Shown here in pieces: positions 45,225-54,184 of a DNA stretch of 64,000 bases (its first letter is position 1; each line of letters begins with the position of its first letter). The notes beneath the pieces are model-generated. The model did not search any database and was not told the origin of the DNA. It saw only the letters and a list, made by a program, of their open reading frames with translations. The position numbers and the translations under genes were made by a program. Source of the stretch: Hyposmocoma kahamanoa (Eukaryota > Arthropoda > Insecta > Lepidoptera > Cosmopterigidae); contig NW_020653945.1 of the NCBI RefSeq assembly GCF_003589595.1, positions 8,951,505 through 9,015,504 of the forward strand. Reading direction: 5' to 3'.

Positions 45225-45395
45225 AGCCTCAGACATAAAGTTGACAAGTTTAAAGTCAGATAATGTTTATTTATAGGTAAGCAAGTTACACTTGAAATTG
45301 TCACATTGATTAAACTCTACTGCTCATTCGTAAGGCAGATTCCCCTGAGAAGAATGAGCAAGAAACTACTGGGATTGCTCTTTGTAAATAAACGT
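45225..45395 (-). mobile_element. LINE 3' tail (same family as 29876)
   Basis: On the minus strand, CAATCCCAGTAGTTTCTTGC, then CTCAGGGGAATCTGCCTTAC, then GAGCAGTAGAGTTTAATC. This 3' UTR block recurs near 29940-30030. The TTTGAC tail has decayed here. Confidence 0.55.
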
Positions 45396-45599
45396 TTGTA
45401 CACATTTACCATTTACAATGCTTATTTCATATATCATAGATCGAAACAGTCTGCAAGAGCTGAACGGGTGACTACCCCGATTTTTTTTGACATCCCAGTA
45501 CGCAAAGGTGTATAACAACCTTTAGTATACAGTTATTGTTTCACTATAGTTTTAAACTTCGTGAATGGCAAAATTTTGCATATCAACTGGAATCTTATT

Positions 45600-45845
45600 A
45601 TATAGCAGTAGGACAATTTCTGCCACCTTACCTATTTCTGCCGCCAAGCAGATATCGCAGCATTACTGTGTTCTGGTTTTGAAGGGTAAGGGTGCTGGTG
45701 AAATTACAGTCACATTGGTCGATTTGTCTCAGCTTGATGGGCGCAGTGGCAGTGGCCCTCTGATCTTTGTGATTTAAAGCTCTGCGTGGCACTGCAAGTG
45801 TTATGGACAGGCGTGAGACTTATTCGTCCCGCCAATTGATATGGA
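45600..45845 (+). repeat. Repeat A, near full-length copy
   Basis: GGACAATTTCTGCCACCTTA to TTCGTCCCGCCAATTGATAT. A 70-codon frame through it is chance. Confidence 0.8.
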
Positions 45846-45949
45846 TTTCTGACTTTGTTAAGACAACTGTCAAGAACAGACAGATTATTTTTATTTCTCG
45901 TACTAATGGTTATGTCAACTTATGTCTGTCATTATTTTTCATAAAGAAT

Positions 45950-46078
45950 TACTATAATTAATAATACAAAGATCGAACACTTAGAAAAAATCCTTCGATT
46001 CGGCCGGATTCGAACCGACGTGTTTTAGCAAACAGTGCCAGACGCTATGTCAACTAAGCCACCACCAACCAGCGAACC
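45950..46078 (-). repeat. tRNA-derived SINE (family 3), left of an inverted pair
   Basis: Minus-strand head with B-box GGTTCGAATCC (complement near 46003-46013), and tail TTTGTATTATTAATTATAGT at the left. Another member faces it at 46190. Confidence 0.65.
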
Positions 46079-46184
46079 TCACGAATTTTTCTATGTGGTT
46101 GTTGTTGAATCTTTGTACGTCTTTTTAGCTGTAGCGTCATCTATGAGAAATATATGAAAGCGTTTCGACACCAGAAAAGTTTTC

Positions 46185-46253
46185 GAATCCGGCCGGATCG
46201 AAGGAATTTTTTCTAAGTGTTCTTTGTATTAATAATTATAACAAACTAATGGA
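46185..46253 (+). repeat. SINE family 3 tail, right of an inverted pair
   Basis: GAATCCGGCCGGATCGAAGG to TTCTTTGTATTAATAATTAT is the inverse of 45951-46011. The head is missing. Confidence 0.65.
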
Positions 46254-46427
46254 GTAGTTTCAGAAAAAACAATTGAATATCAATTCAATACAAATTTAAA
46301 TAAATTATTATTTTTGTTAATTTAAATTATATTCTTTAAACTTATCTTTTAAAGACACTCTGGGGCCCAGATTGTAAATTATCCTAACCGGACGTTTCTG
46401 CACGACAAAGATTCTATTAATATCGGT

Positions 46428-46540
46428 GGCATAACGCCAAAGTTCCATGTGGCTGTAGTTTCTCCAGTACCTTATCCTTCAAAACCGGAATGCAGTAATG
46501 CTTACATTACTATTTAGCAGCCGAAATAGGTATTGTATGA
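46428..46540 (-). repeat. Repeat A, 5' module
   Basis: CCATGTGGCTGTAGTTTCTC to GCAGCCGAAATAGGTA, minus copy. Confidence 0.6.
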
Positions 46541-46887
46541 ATAATTCACTATGGGGGGTGAGTAGTAGTTATTTTACCTTGTGTTTATGCTTACATAGTT
46601 GTATATTTTCCAAATACAAAAATATCACCCAGAATTTCACTTTGATTATGTATATCACATGAGATGACAAAAGAATTCGTCAATTCTAAATATTATTTCA
46701 AAATACGTTCATCATTTCAAAATGCGATGAAAATCAAATCTGGCTAGAATTATGTCGGAATTGAGCAATCAGATTATCAAAAGAAAGAAATCCATAAGTA
46801 CGGCCTAAGTTAATTACTTAGAGCTGAATAAAAATTTTATCTTTTAATTTAGCCGTGGATAATTGAATATTGCAATTAATACATATA

Positions 46888-48170
46888 TCGGGCGCACTAT
46901 AAGTTTCCGAAACTGGCCACTTACATAAACAATATTTAAAAAGTAATTACTACATTTGAAAATGGAACTCTTTGGCTGTAGAATACAGTTTGTTTTATCT
47001 GACTGTCACTTGCTTTACATTGTAGCGTCATTTTAGAAATTGGTTGTCACATCACTATGGACTTAACTCGTGAAAATTTTCGTAGTATGATTTTCTACGA
47101 CTTTAAGTGTAATTTAACAGCTCAGCGGACCTTTGCTCGGCTTCAAACTGCTTTTGGCGATGAAGCACCATGTAAGACGATTATTTATAGCCAGTTTGCA
47201 GAATTCAAGCGCGGTCGTGTGAATCTTAGTGACGAATTTCGTGATGGGCGCCCGTCCTCTGCTATGAACAACAAAAACATCGATGCTGTGCGCCGTATGA
47301 TCAAAACAGACAAGCATGTGACATACCATGAGATTCGGGCATCTTTAGGCATAGGCATGAGTCAAATACAATCAATACTACACAAACATTTGGGTGTGAA
47401 AAAGCTGTGCTCTCGGTGGATCCCACACAATTTGACTGAGGGTCAAAAAACGGATCGCTTCACTTGGTGCAATGCCATGCCTACCAGATTCAACGAAGGG
47501 GCGTTAAATTTGGTGTGGGACATAGTAACAGGTGACGAAACATGGATTTATAGTCATGATCTCAAAACAAAGCAGCAATCGAGCGTATGGGTGTTTCGAG
47601 ATGAGCCGAAACCAACCAAAGTGGCGCACGTGCAAAGGGCCTTTAAAGCGGATGATTGCTTCTTTTTTTAATAAAACTGGACACGTGACTACTGTTGCTT
47701 TGGAGAATCGTTGTACCATGAATAGTGATTGGTACACGACTATTTGTTTGACGGAAGTTATTGACAAACTCCGTAAATATAACCGTAAACGCTGTATCAC
47801 CTTGCACCACGATAATGCCAGTTCTCACAGGGTCAGACCTTGAAAAATTCATTTGTCTGTTGACGTTGACCTTATGAGCTATCCCGCGTACAGTCCCGAT
47901 CTGGCACCTTGTGACCTTTATTTATTTCCAAAAATGAAGAACTAGTTACGCGGTCAACGATTTTTATTACCTGAAGAGGTTGTCGAAGAGTATGAAAAAT
48001 ATGTTTCAGATATTGTCACGGAGAAGGGACATAAATGTTTTCAAAATTAGTTCATTCGTATGAAAAAGTGCATTAAAGCTAACGGAGAATGTTTTGAGAA
48101 ACAATACATTCATTTCTGACCATTTATAATATTTTTTCTTATTCATTCCGGAAACTTATAGTGCGCCACA
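46888..48170 (+). mobile_element. mariner transposon, inactive
   Basis: About 1.28 kb, the usual mariner size. Its inverted ends share GGCGCACTATAAGTTTCCG (46891-46909, and the complement at 48149-48167). A TA at 46886-46887 is the probable target site on the left; the right junction is less clear. A single transposase frame, broken, fills the element. Confidence 0.9.
47057..48119 (+). pseudogene. mariner transposase (D,D34D type), broken
   Basis: ATG at 47057. The N-terminal helix-turn-helix region (MDLTRENFRSMIFYDFKCNL, then GRPSSAMNNKNIDAVRRMI) is followed by the family words SLGIG and VKKLCSRWIPHNLT. The first catalytic aspartate is in GDETWIY (about 47531-47551), the second in HHDNASSH (about 47806) and the third in SPDLAPCD (about 47900-47920). 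By my count 33 residues lie between the second and third, one fewer than canonical 34. A one-base frameshift near 47640-47650 and in-frame stops at about 47842, 47943 and 48047 abolish it. The natural stop is 48117-48119. Confidence 0.9.
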
Positions 48171-48298
48171 TGTACATAAGTTTTTAAAGTTTCATTAAAT
48201 CATTTTTCTTTTAATCTGAAGTAGGATACAATCTACGTTAAAAGTGCCATTTCCGAAATGTTGCGCGAACACCATAGTCTTAAAGTTATTGATAAACT

Positions 48299-48442
48299 AC
48301 CTCCGTGGTCGAACGGTTACCATGCTCTGGTCTACCAATCAGAGATACAGACATTCCTGGGCAGAGGGAAATATTTGTACATTTATATATCTCGTGAGTT
48401 TGAGTGTTATTTGCGGTTGTCTATGTATTTATGTGGGGCGTT
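48299..48442 (+). repeat. tRNA-derived SINE (family 1), degraded
   Basis: Head CCTCCGTGGTCGAACGGTTA is intact, the B-box is lost, and the body is kept to TCTATGTATTTATGTGGGG. It directly abuts repeat A. Confidence 0.7.
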
Positions 48443-48449
48443 CATTCTG

Positions 48450-48668
48450 TCCTTGTGAAAGAGTTCATTCAGGGAAGTACTGCCTTACCTATTTCTGTCG
48501 CCAAGCAGTAATGTGAGCATTACCACTTTTCCAGTTTTGAAGGGTAAGGGTGCTGGTGAAATTATAGGCACATGAGACTTTCAACTTATGTCTTAGGGTG
48601 GCAGAACCACTCATATCTTTGTGATTTAAAGCTCTGAGTGGTAGTGCAATTGCTATTGTGAGGCGTAG
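48450..48668 (+). repeat. Repeat A, lacking its 3' end
   Basis: TCCTTGTGAAAGAGTTCATT to AGTGCAATTGCTATTGTGAG. Confidence 0.75.
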
Positions 48669-48844
48669 GTTTTTGTACCCACTATGACGTCACCAGAACT
48701 ATTTAGTGATAGTTTAGTGATGGGTAACCTCCTCCCGCTCTAAATAGAGTAATTGAACTTGAACAAATTCAAGCATTTGTTGATTACAAGTAGTCGTGAA
48801 ATATTAATATAGTAGAAATATACTAGAATAAGTATATTTAAGGT

Positions 48845-49010
48845 ACTTGTCATCTTATGTCTCAGGGTGAAAGGCGCAGTGGCAGTGTCCCTCAGATTTA
48901 TCCATGGCACTAGAACTGTCATGAATAGACGTGTCGACTACTACCACTACTACTACCAGGTGCACGACTTTTTCAACTGTTCGTCCTGTCACTTGGTATC
49001 ACAAATAAAA
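48845..49010 (+). repeat. Repeat A, 3' module with (CTA)n expansion
   Basis: ACTTGTCATCTTATGTCTCA to CCTGTCACTTGGTATCACAA. A short ACTACCACTACTACTACC run is inserted near 48940. Confidence 0.7.
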
Positions 49011-49574
49011 TATGACACATCCTTATCACATAACACTTCGTTTGTGTAGGTGTACTAAGTGACTCTACTTTTGTATGTAGTTATGGTTATTAGAGCGTAC
49101 ATTTGTGTATATATTGCATTGTCAATTAGGCTGGCTTTGACATGTCATTGATTGGTTAGTGACTGGTTTTGGGTGGTCTTTGTTTACGGTGATTATTTAT
49201 TTTTTTTAGTAAAAATGTCCTTTCGTATCCAAATTATGTTCGAATAGTTATGCAATCGTGTCTTTTTCTTTATCATTTATTATATTTTCATTTTTATCAT
49301 TTATTGTACTGCAAAGATTTTAAATTAATTCACGAGACTAGTTCGAGGAATGTTTTTTGTTTTAAACTACATTAACTTCTCCGTCAGAGAAGTATTTTGC
49401 CACCATATTGGTTCAGTGATAACTAAATAGGAAGGCAATTAGTTTATATTGTATTTTAATTGGTCGAACTGGTGTGAAGTTAGGAGCGGCAGGCGAGTTT
49501 CATCAAGCTCTGTTTATAAGTTTTTTATACAGCAAGTATTTAGAAAATGAAACTATTGTTGTGGCTCAAATTTG
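49011..49574. other. Gene-free stretch
   Basis: Nothing recognised. Confidence 0.4.
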
Positions 49575-49589
49575 CGTAGGTACATTTGT

Positions 49590-49665
49590 GTTTTCAAACG
49601 GCCCGAGATATTGGTTTGTTTGAAAAAATAAATGTACGCGATTTACATCCGAAATGATACTAAGT
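49590..49665 (+). repeat. Penelope-like family D fragment
   Basis: CGGCCCGAGATATTGGTTTG, then AAATGTACGCGATTTACATCC: part of the terminal repeat beyond stem II. Confidence 0.5.
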
Positions 49666-49944
49666 GCAACAATGACCATGAAAACCGGTGTGCGACATAT
49701 AGCGAAAGTACTTTAAATATTGTTGATAAGATATTTTGCATTCTTGCTGTGGTGATGATATGTGCGTATATTTATTGCAATGTATAAGACTTAGTGGCAG
49801 GAAATTATATAAAATAGTACACAAAATGCGAAGAACACACTGTTTAATAAACAATACCAAGTATCATATGTCAAGCTTTATAAAAAAATCTGTCGGCCAT
49901 AATCGGATTTGTAGAGTGACGTAATGTCACACAAGCACGAATGA

Positions 49945-50178
49945 TGCCTCCTAACCTGTGCCGGTGCTTGCCACACGTCCCTGGTTCGATTCCCGGGCCG
50001 GGAGAAATATTTGTATGGCCTACATTTATTTCTCTCGTGAGTTTGGGTGTAATTTGTGGTATAAAATTGACTTGCTTTATAACACTGTTTGTTGCCTATC
50101 TACATATATGTGCGTGTCCATGGCACCCGCGATAAAGGGTTTCCCTAGTGCGGGGCTATGAGTGTGTTAAAAAAAAAG
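49945..50178 (+). repeat. tRNA-derived SINE (family 1) with internal insertion
   Basis: B-box GGTTCGATTCC at 49983-49993 and a body to GGGGCTATGAGTGTGTT, with an A-tail at 50169-50178. About 35 bp (TAAAATTGACTTGC, then TTTATAACACTG) is inserted near 50061-50096. The A-box part of the head is eroded. Confidence 0.75.
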
Positions 50179-51718
50179 ATAGAGATGACGCTCTACAAGT
50201 AAAGTCAGTTTGATATTTCACTTATACGGCCCAGTACAGTACTTCACTTGGGAAATGGAAAAAATCAGAAACGAAAAACAGTCGCAACAAAATTCCACAA
50301 ACATCATTCCCAACCAAAGTAAAAACAAATATTACGGTTCCATTACAAATATTATGTAAATTTCATCAGTTTTTTTACGTTCAAATTATGAATAAACAAC
50401 TTAGCTATTTCGGAACAGGATTTAGTTGTTGCTTTTATAAAAAGAAATATGGCGCTTTAGTATTCCCAGCGCGTCAAGTCTGGTATTAGTAACATGTAAC
50501 AGAGTAGAGAACATGGATGTAACTAGTGGGGAACATTGCTACCTCTTCTAATCCGTTAATTATGCCTCTAGTTTACTACCTACTCCTCGCCCTATTTCCA
50601 TTTGAATATGATTCCATACTTTAAGTAATAGAAACATTAAAATAAAGAGTTTGATATTTATTTGATTTTTAATATTAATTAATTTGGGTCGGTTTCTGTC
50701 ATATTTAGCAGAAAGTATTTTTTTATTAAAAGATTAGCTAAACCCTTCAGACTTTCCTTTGGTGGCTGTCACAGTCACGGAAGAAAAAAAAATGCCCTAG
50801 GCCTCGATTATTATCAGAACCGATGTCGCCAAAACTTACACATTTTTAATTTGAAACACTACAGAATCTTGATATTGATTGGTCGTAGTTTCAAATTTAA
50901 AAATAAACAACAAATTCTGGATTGTTTTATATAATTCTCTGTTGGCATATCGTTGAAAGTTCAACACCATCAATACCTATTATTGCAAGTTGCGACGTTT
51001 TGATATTACATTGAAATTTCAATTAATGTGCTGTCATCTAGCGGTTAATTGCTGAACGATAACAAATTGGAGTTATTAATAATTTATTTCTCCAAAAAAA
51101 AGCAACCATATTGCAGGAGTATAAACTTTACTTTCGTTTCTTGTAACAAAAAAATGATTTTGATAAACAGAAAATTGAAAATTTATTAAAATAAGATTTT
51201 CCTATGATATAATATAATGATAGGGTAATATTTTTCGTACGGCTATCATTTTTGCTCTCCAAAACACCATAATAAGGCATTTTTGTAGAATTTGCACGAA
51301 AGAATGACATAACCATGCCGTACAAAGCGAAAATGGCGGACTAAGCTCAAGTATGCACAATTGTCCATACAGTGGTCACGCGTGTGATGCTAACTAACCT
51401 TTCTTAATGGATATTATCCTAATAATTTATTGTTCTGTGGTCACAGTGGTAGTCACATAATTTTGCAAATCTATACACATAAAGTTCACATTTTGTAGGT
51501 TCCTTGTCATCCATCTGCAGAATTTTGGTTGAAATATACTATTTGAAATTTGAAATAAATATAATGTTTCCTTTTTGTCTCTAAATAAAGGGAAAGACGA
51601 AAATTTGTACTTTTCCCTAAGCCAGCGACCGCCCAGTTGCCACGCCTTCAAGTACATTAGTGGAGAATCTGAATTCTATTCACTAGCCAATAACATTTAA
51701 ATTCCTCTAAATAATACT
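50179..51718. other. Gene-free stretch
   Basis: AT-rich. The minus frame 51427-51657 (76 codons) is unrecognised. Confidence 0.4.
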
Positions 51719-51830
51719 ACCGGCGGCCCGCGTGGCGGCCGCGCGGTGTGAACGCGATGACATTCGTGTCGAATAAGGCTCAACTCCCACTGCCGCAGAG
51801 TCGAAGCGTCGCGACGCGTCATGTTTTTCG
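51719..51830. promoter_or_regulatory. CpG-dense island, possible host promoter
   Basis: About 110 bp with roughly 18 CpG dinucleotides (GGCGGCCCGCGTGGCGGCCG at the start, TCGAAGCGTCGCGACGCGTC near the end) in otherwise AT-rich DNA. No repeat family in the window matches it. Unmethylated promoters of insect genes can look like this. It could also be the end of an unrecognised element. Confidence 0.35.
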
Positions 51831-51890
51831 CCTATAGCATATTCATCTCTATTTTCCCAATATTAAGGTACAAATTTGTGTTATGTAAAT

Positions 51891-51992
51891 ATGGAGTCAA
51901 GTGCCGACACGCGTCGACCCCTGGTTGCAGTCGAGCGGCTGGCGGAACCAATAAGAAAAAGTGATATAGACTACCCAGAAACAAAAATCTAG
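51891..51992 (+). CDS. Candidate 33-codon ORF downstream of the CpG island
   Basis: ATG at 51891 opens MESSADTRRPLVAVERLAEP with mixed, non-AT-driven codons, and stops with TAG at 51990. It could be an upstream ORF or the start of a spliced exon, as the frame contains no long hydrophobic or repeat sequence. Not recognised. Confidence 0.2.
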   Translation: MESSADTRRPLVAVERLAEPIRKSDIDYPETKI

Positions 51993-52050
51993 TTACATGA
52001 TGTTATTCTTTGTACAACGAGTTCGTCGTAGTACTATATTTATTCAAGAA

Positions 52051-52257
52051 ATGAAAAAATGCTGCGACTATACCAACAGCTTAAATATTTCTTCGTTCTT
52101 TGTGTTGCTATTATTATACGTTGGGCGTGGTAGCTGCCTTGGGGTCTCCCATAGGATCCATGGATTGTTGAAAGAATTGATGAAACCTAATATGTGGACT
52201 CCGAAAGATGACAATAATACTGGTCCCTTGATGAGCAAAATTTCCAATATTAATTAA
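52051..52257 (+). CDS. Candidate small secreted-protein ORF
   Basis: From the ATG at 52051, 68 residues. A charged start MKKCCDY leads to the hydrophobic run ISSFFVLLLLYVG (residues 13-25) and a small-residue cleavage-type end GRGSCLG, so the N-terminus looks like a signal peptide. The rest (HRIHGLLKELMKPNMW and so on) is hydrophilic. An in-frame ATG also lies at 51997. It sits 220 bp after the CpG island, which fits a first coding exon. No homologue is recognised; chance is a real alternative. Confidence 0.25.
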   Translation: MKKCCDYTNSLNISSFFVLLLLYVGRGSCLGVSHRIHGLLKELMKPNMWTPKDDNNTGPLMSKISNIN

Positions 52258-52604
52258 GCCATCGATTGCTGGGTCTATTCTGGGTGTTCTGGTTAATGCT
52301 CTCGAGTTAATTTAGTTACTATTTTAAGAATGTGATTGGTATGATTTTCAGTCACAATGATTTATTCGGTTATTTTATTTTATTTTACTTCGTAATGGAT
52401 AGTCTACGAAGGTAATCATTCTTCACGTTGTTACTTTCAATTTGTGAATTATATTACACTCTTTTCAGTTATTGGTTTTGAAAAGACGTTACCTTTATTT
52501 TTTATTCTTCGTTTTACGTATTTTTCTAATATAACTGACTTTTCTTGGTTAAAACATAAAATATGTATTTACATGGCTATTTAAACTATATTTAAGCCCC
52601 CTTT
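52258..52604. other. Gene-free stretch
   Basis: Nothing recognised. Confidence 0.4.
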
Positions 52605-52842
52605 GTAACCGACTTAAAAACAAGGATGAGGTTCTCAATTCGAGTTATATGTTACGCTATAATTCAAAAAGGCAAAGCAAGAATCATCAAAATCGGGTCG
52701 GTGTGAATTGATTGTGAATTTTGATGATTCTTGTTTTGTTGGAAAGAGGGTACCTCATTAGTGGTCCCATTTAAATTTGAAGAATATATACCACCTCTAT
52801 AATTCCACGAACTTTTGAGGTCGGTTTTTTTAGTACTATGTA
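52605..52842 (+). repeat. Repeat C, internally deleted copy
   Basis: AACCGACTTAAAAACAAGGA to CTTTTGAGGTCGGTTTTTTT. A 17-base hairpin-like duplication (TTGATGATTCTTG and its inverse near 52680) replaces part of the left half. Confidence 0.7.
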
Positions 52843-53008
52843 CTTAGATCATTCAACGATTTAATACAACAACCAAATCAGCAGCCGTTACCAATACTCT
52901 TGTCCTACCCTTTTTCTTACTTTTTTTGTTCTAATTTTATTCTAAATTCAACTATACTCTGTTCTTACTAATTTTGACATTGTTTAATGGTGCATTATAA
53001 CCATATAA

Positions 53009-53213
53009 CGCACACACTCATTACCCTGCACTAAGGAAAACATATCGCGGCAGCAATGGACACACACATAGACAACCACAAATCACACCCAAACTCATGT
53101 GAGTAATAAATGTAGGCCATGTAGGCCATGCAAATTTTTCCCTCGGCCCGGGAATCGAACCCGGGACCTCTGCATGACAGATCAGCATGGCAAACCTTCG
53201 ACCACCGAGACAG
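53009..53213 (-). repeat. tRNA-derived SINE (family 1), full-length
   Basis: B-box GGTTCGATTCC (complement near 53152-53162), with an intact 3' end at 53009. A 10-bp tandem duplication GTAGGCCATG lies at 53113-53132. Confidence 0.85.
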
Positions 53214-53344
53214 TATCTACTCATATTTTACTTTTTTATATATAAACGTAACCTTGCAATTCATAGTTCTTTTTCATCAATTGCCTTCCGAATGAAACAT
53301 AAAGTTACAATCACGATTTTTTTTTTTAACTTTACTTAGGAAAG

Positions 53345-53890
53345 AAATACAGGGTTGCCGTGACCATAGGACATGTAAAGAGTCCGGGATATTAGTTTGT
53401 TTCAGGGTTGTAGCGAATATCAGCTTCCGCATCCTTGGATAATCTGCGTAAATTAAAATATCAGCATCCCCAGTCATCAATACTGATATTGATTGCGGAT
53501 GTTCGAGTCGTGACATGACCTAAAAGCCACACTGGAATAATTTACAAACTTTCCAGAAACACCTGCAAGCCGAAAAAGCAGCTAAGCTGTTGTTTTTAAA
53601 GTATAAGTTTGATACAATTTCAGAACGATTATACTAGACAAATTGATAGTTTTCATGCAGATTGATTCTTTTGTTACTAAAAGTCACAAAATTATTGAAA
53701 TAATATTTCATTACAATATCAAAGATATTGAAAAGCTTTTCCACGTACATTCAGTAATAATGTAATGTATTTTACAAATCAGCATCCGCTGATTTGTAAA
53801 AACTTGGGTCAGCAACAACACTGGTTTGTTCAAAAAAAAAAAATATACACGATTTAGATGGAAAAAAGATAAAAGATTGGTTAAATTTCA
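53345..53890 (+). mobile_element. Penelope-like family D copy 4, split by a hAT-like element
   Basis: Left part 53350-53402 (GCCGTGACCATAGGACATG, then AAGAGTCC) and right part 53824-53885 (GTTTGTTCAAAAAAA, then ATATACACGATTTAGATGG) are contiguous in the other copies. The GAAAC core is lost here. Confidence 0.6.
53403..53823. mobile_element. 421-bp hAT-like non-autonomous element
   Basis: The ends CAGGGTTGTAGC (53403-53414) and the complement of 53812-53823, CAGTGTTGTTGC, match at 10 of 12. The 8-bp flanks GTTTGTTT (53395-53402) and GTTTGTTC (53824-53831) match at 7 of 8. A perfect 12-bp hairpin TTACAAATCAGC lies near the right end (53772-53800), and ATCAGC words recur inside at both ends. 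No transposase. It sits inside a Penelope-like repeat, so it is younger than that. Confidence 0.8.
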
Positions 53891-53939
53891 AGAAATTGCC
53901 TAGTGAATTTCGATGACAGTTATATTTCGCAGCTTCATT

Positions 53940-54175
53940 CTTTGCGATTTAAGGTTTACATGTTGTAGTTACGGTTCCACGTATCAGTCTTGCACGAATT
54001 TTTGTAACAGCCACGTAAAAATTTGGTACTGTATTCTTTCTAAAGTGGCGATTTCTAAATCAAATTGGTTAAACTTAAATCGGAAGTATGCGTTTTCAAT
54101 GTTTTGTAACCACCAGTGGAAGTCATCTTTTAAATTAGATGATAACGTTGTGATATGTTCATAACTTTGACACAA
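53940..54175 (-). pseudogene. DIRS-like RNase H-region fragment
   Basis: The minus frame at 54175-53984 reads CQSYEHITTLSSNLKDDFHW, then WLQNIENAYF and FDLEIATLER. The HITTLSSNLKDDFHWWL block, with its paired tryptophans, precedes the RNase H core in DIRS-type polyproteins. The first RNase H aspartate region is frameshifted after FDLEI, and the frame ends at a TGA. It continues the protein interrupted at 56680. Confidence 0.6.
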
Positions 54176-54184
54176 ATTTATTAA

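Larger units (their letters stand above)
44745..45250 (-). repeat. Repeat A, split by an inserted element
   Basis: The left part 44745-44788 (complement of TAACAGTTGCAGCGCC, then TTTAGAGCTTCAAATC) and the right part 45214-45250 (CAGCCTCAGACATAAAGTTG) are adjacent blocks of repeat A, now separated by 414 bp. Confidence 0.7.
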
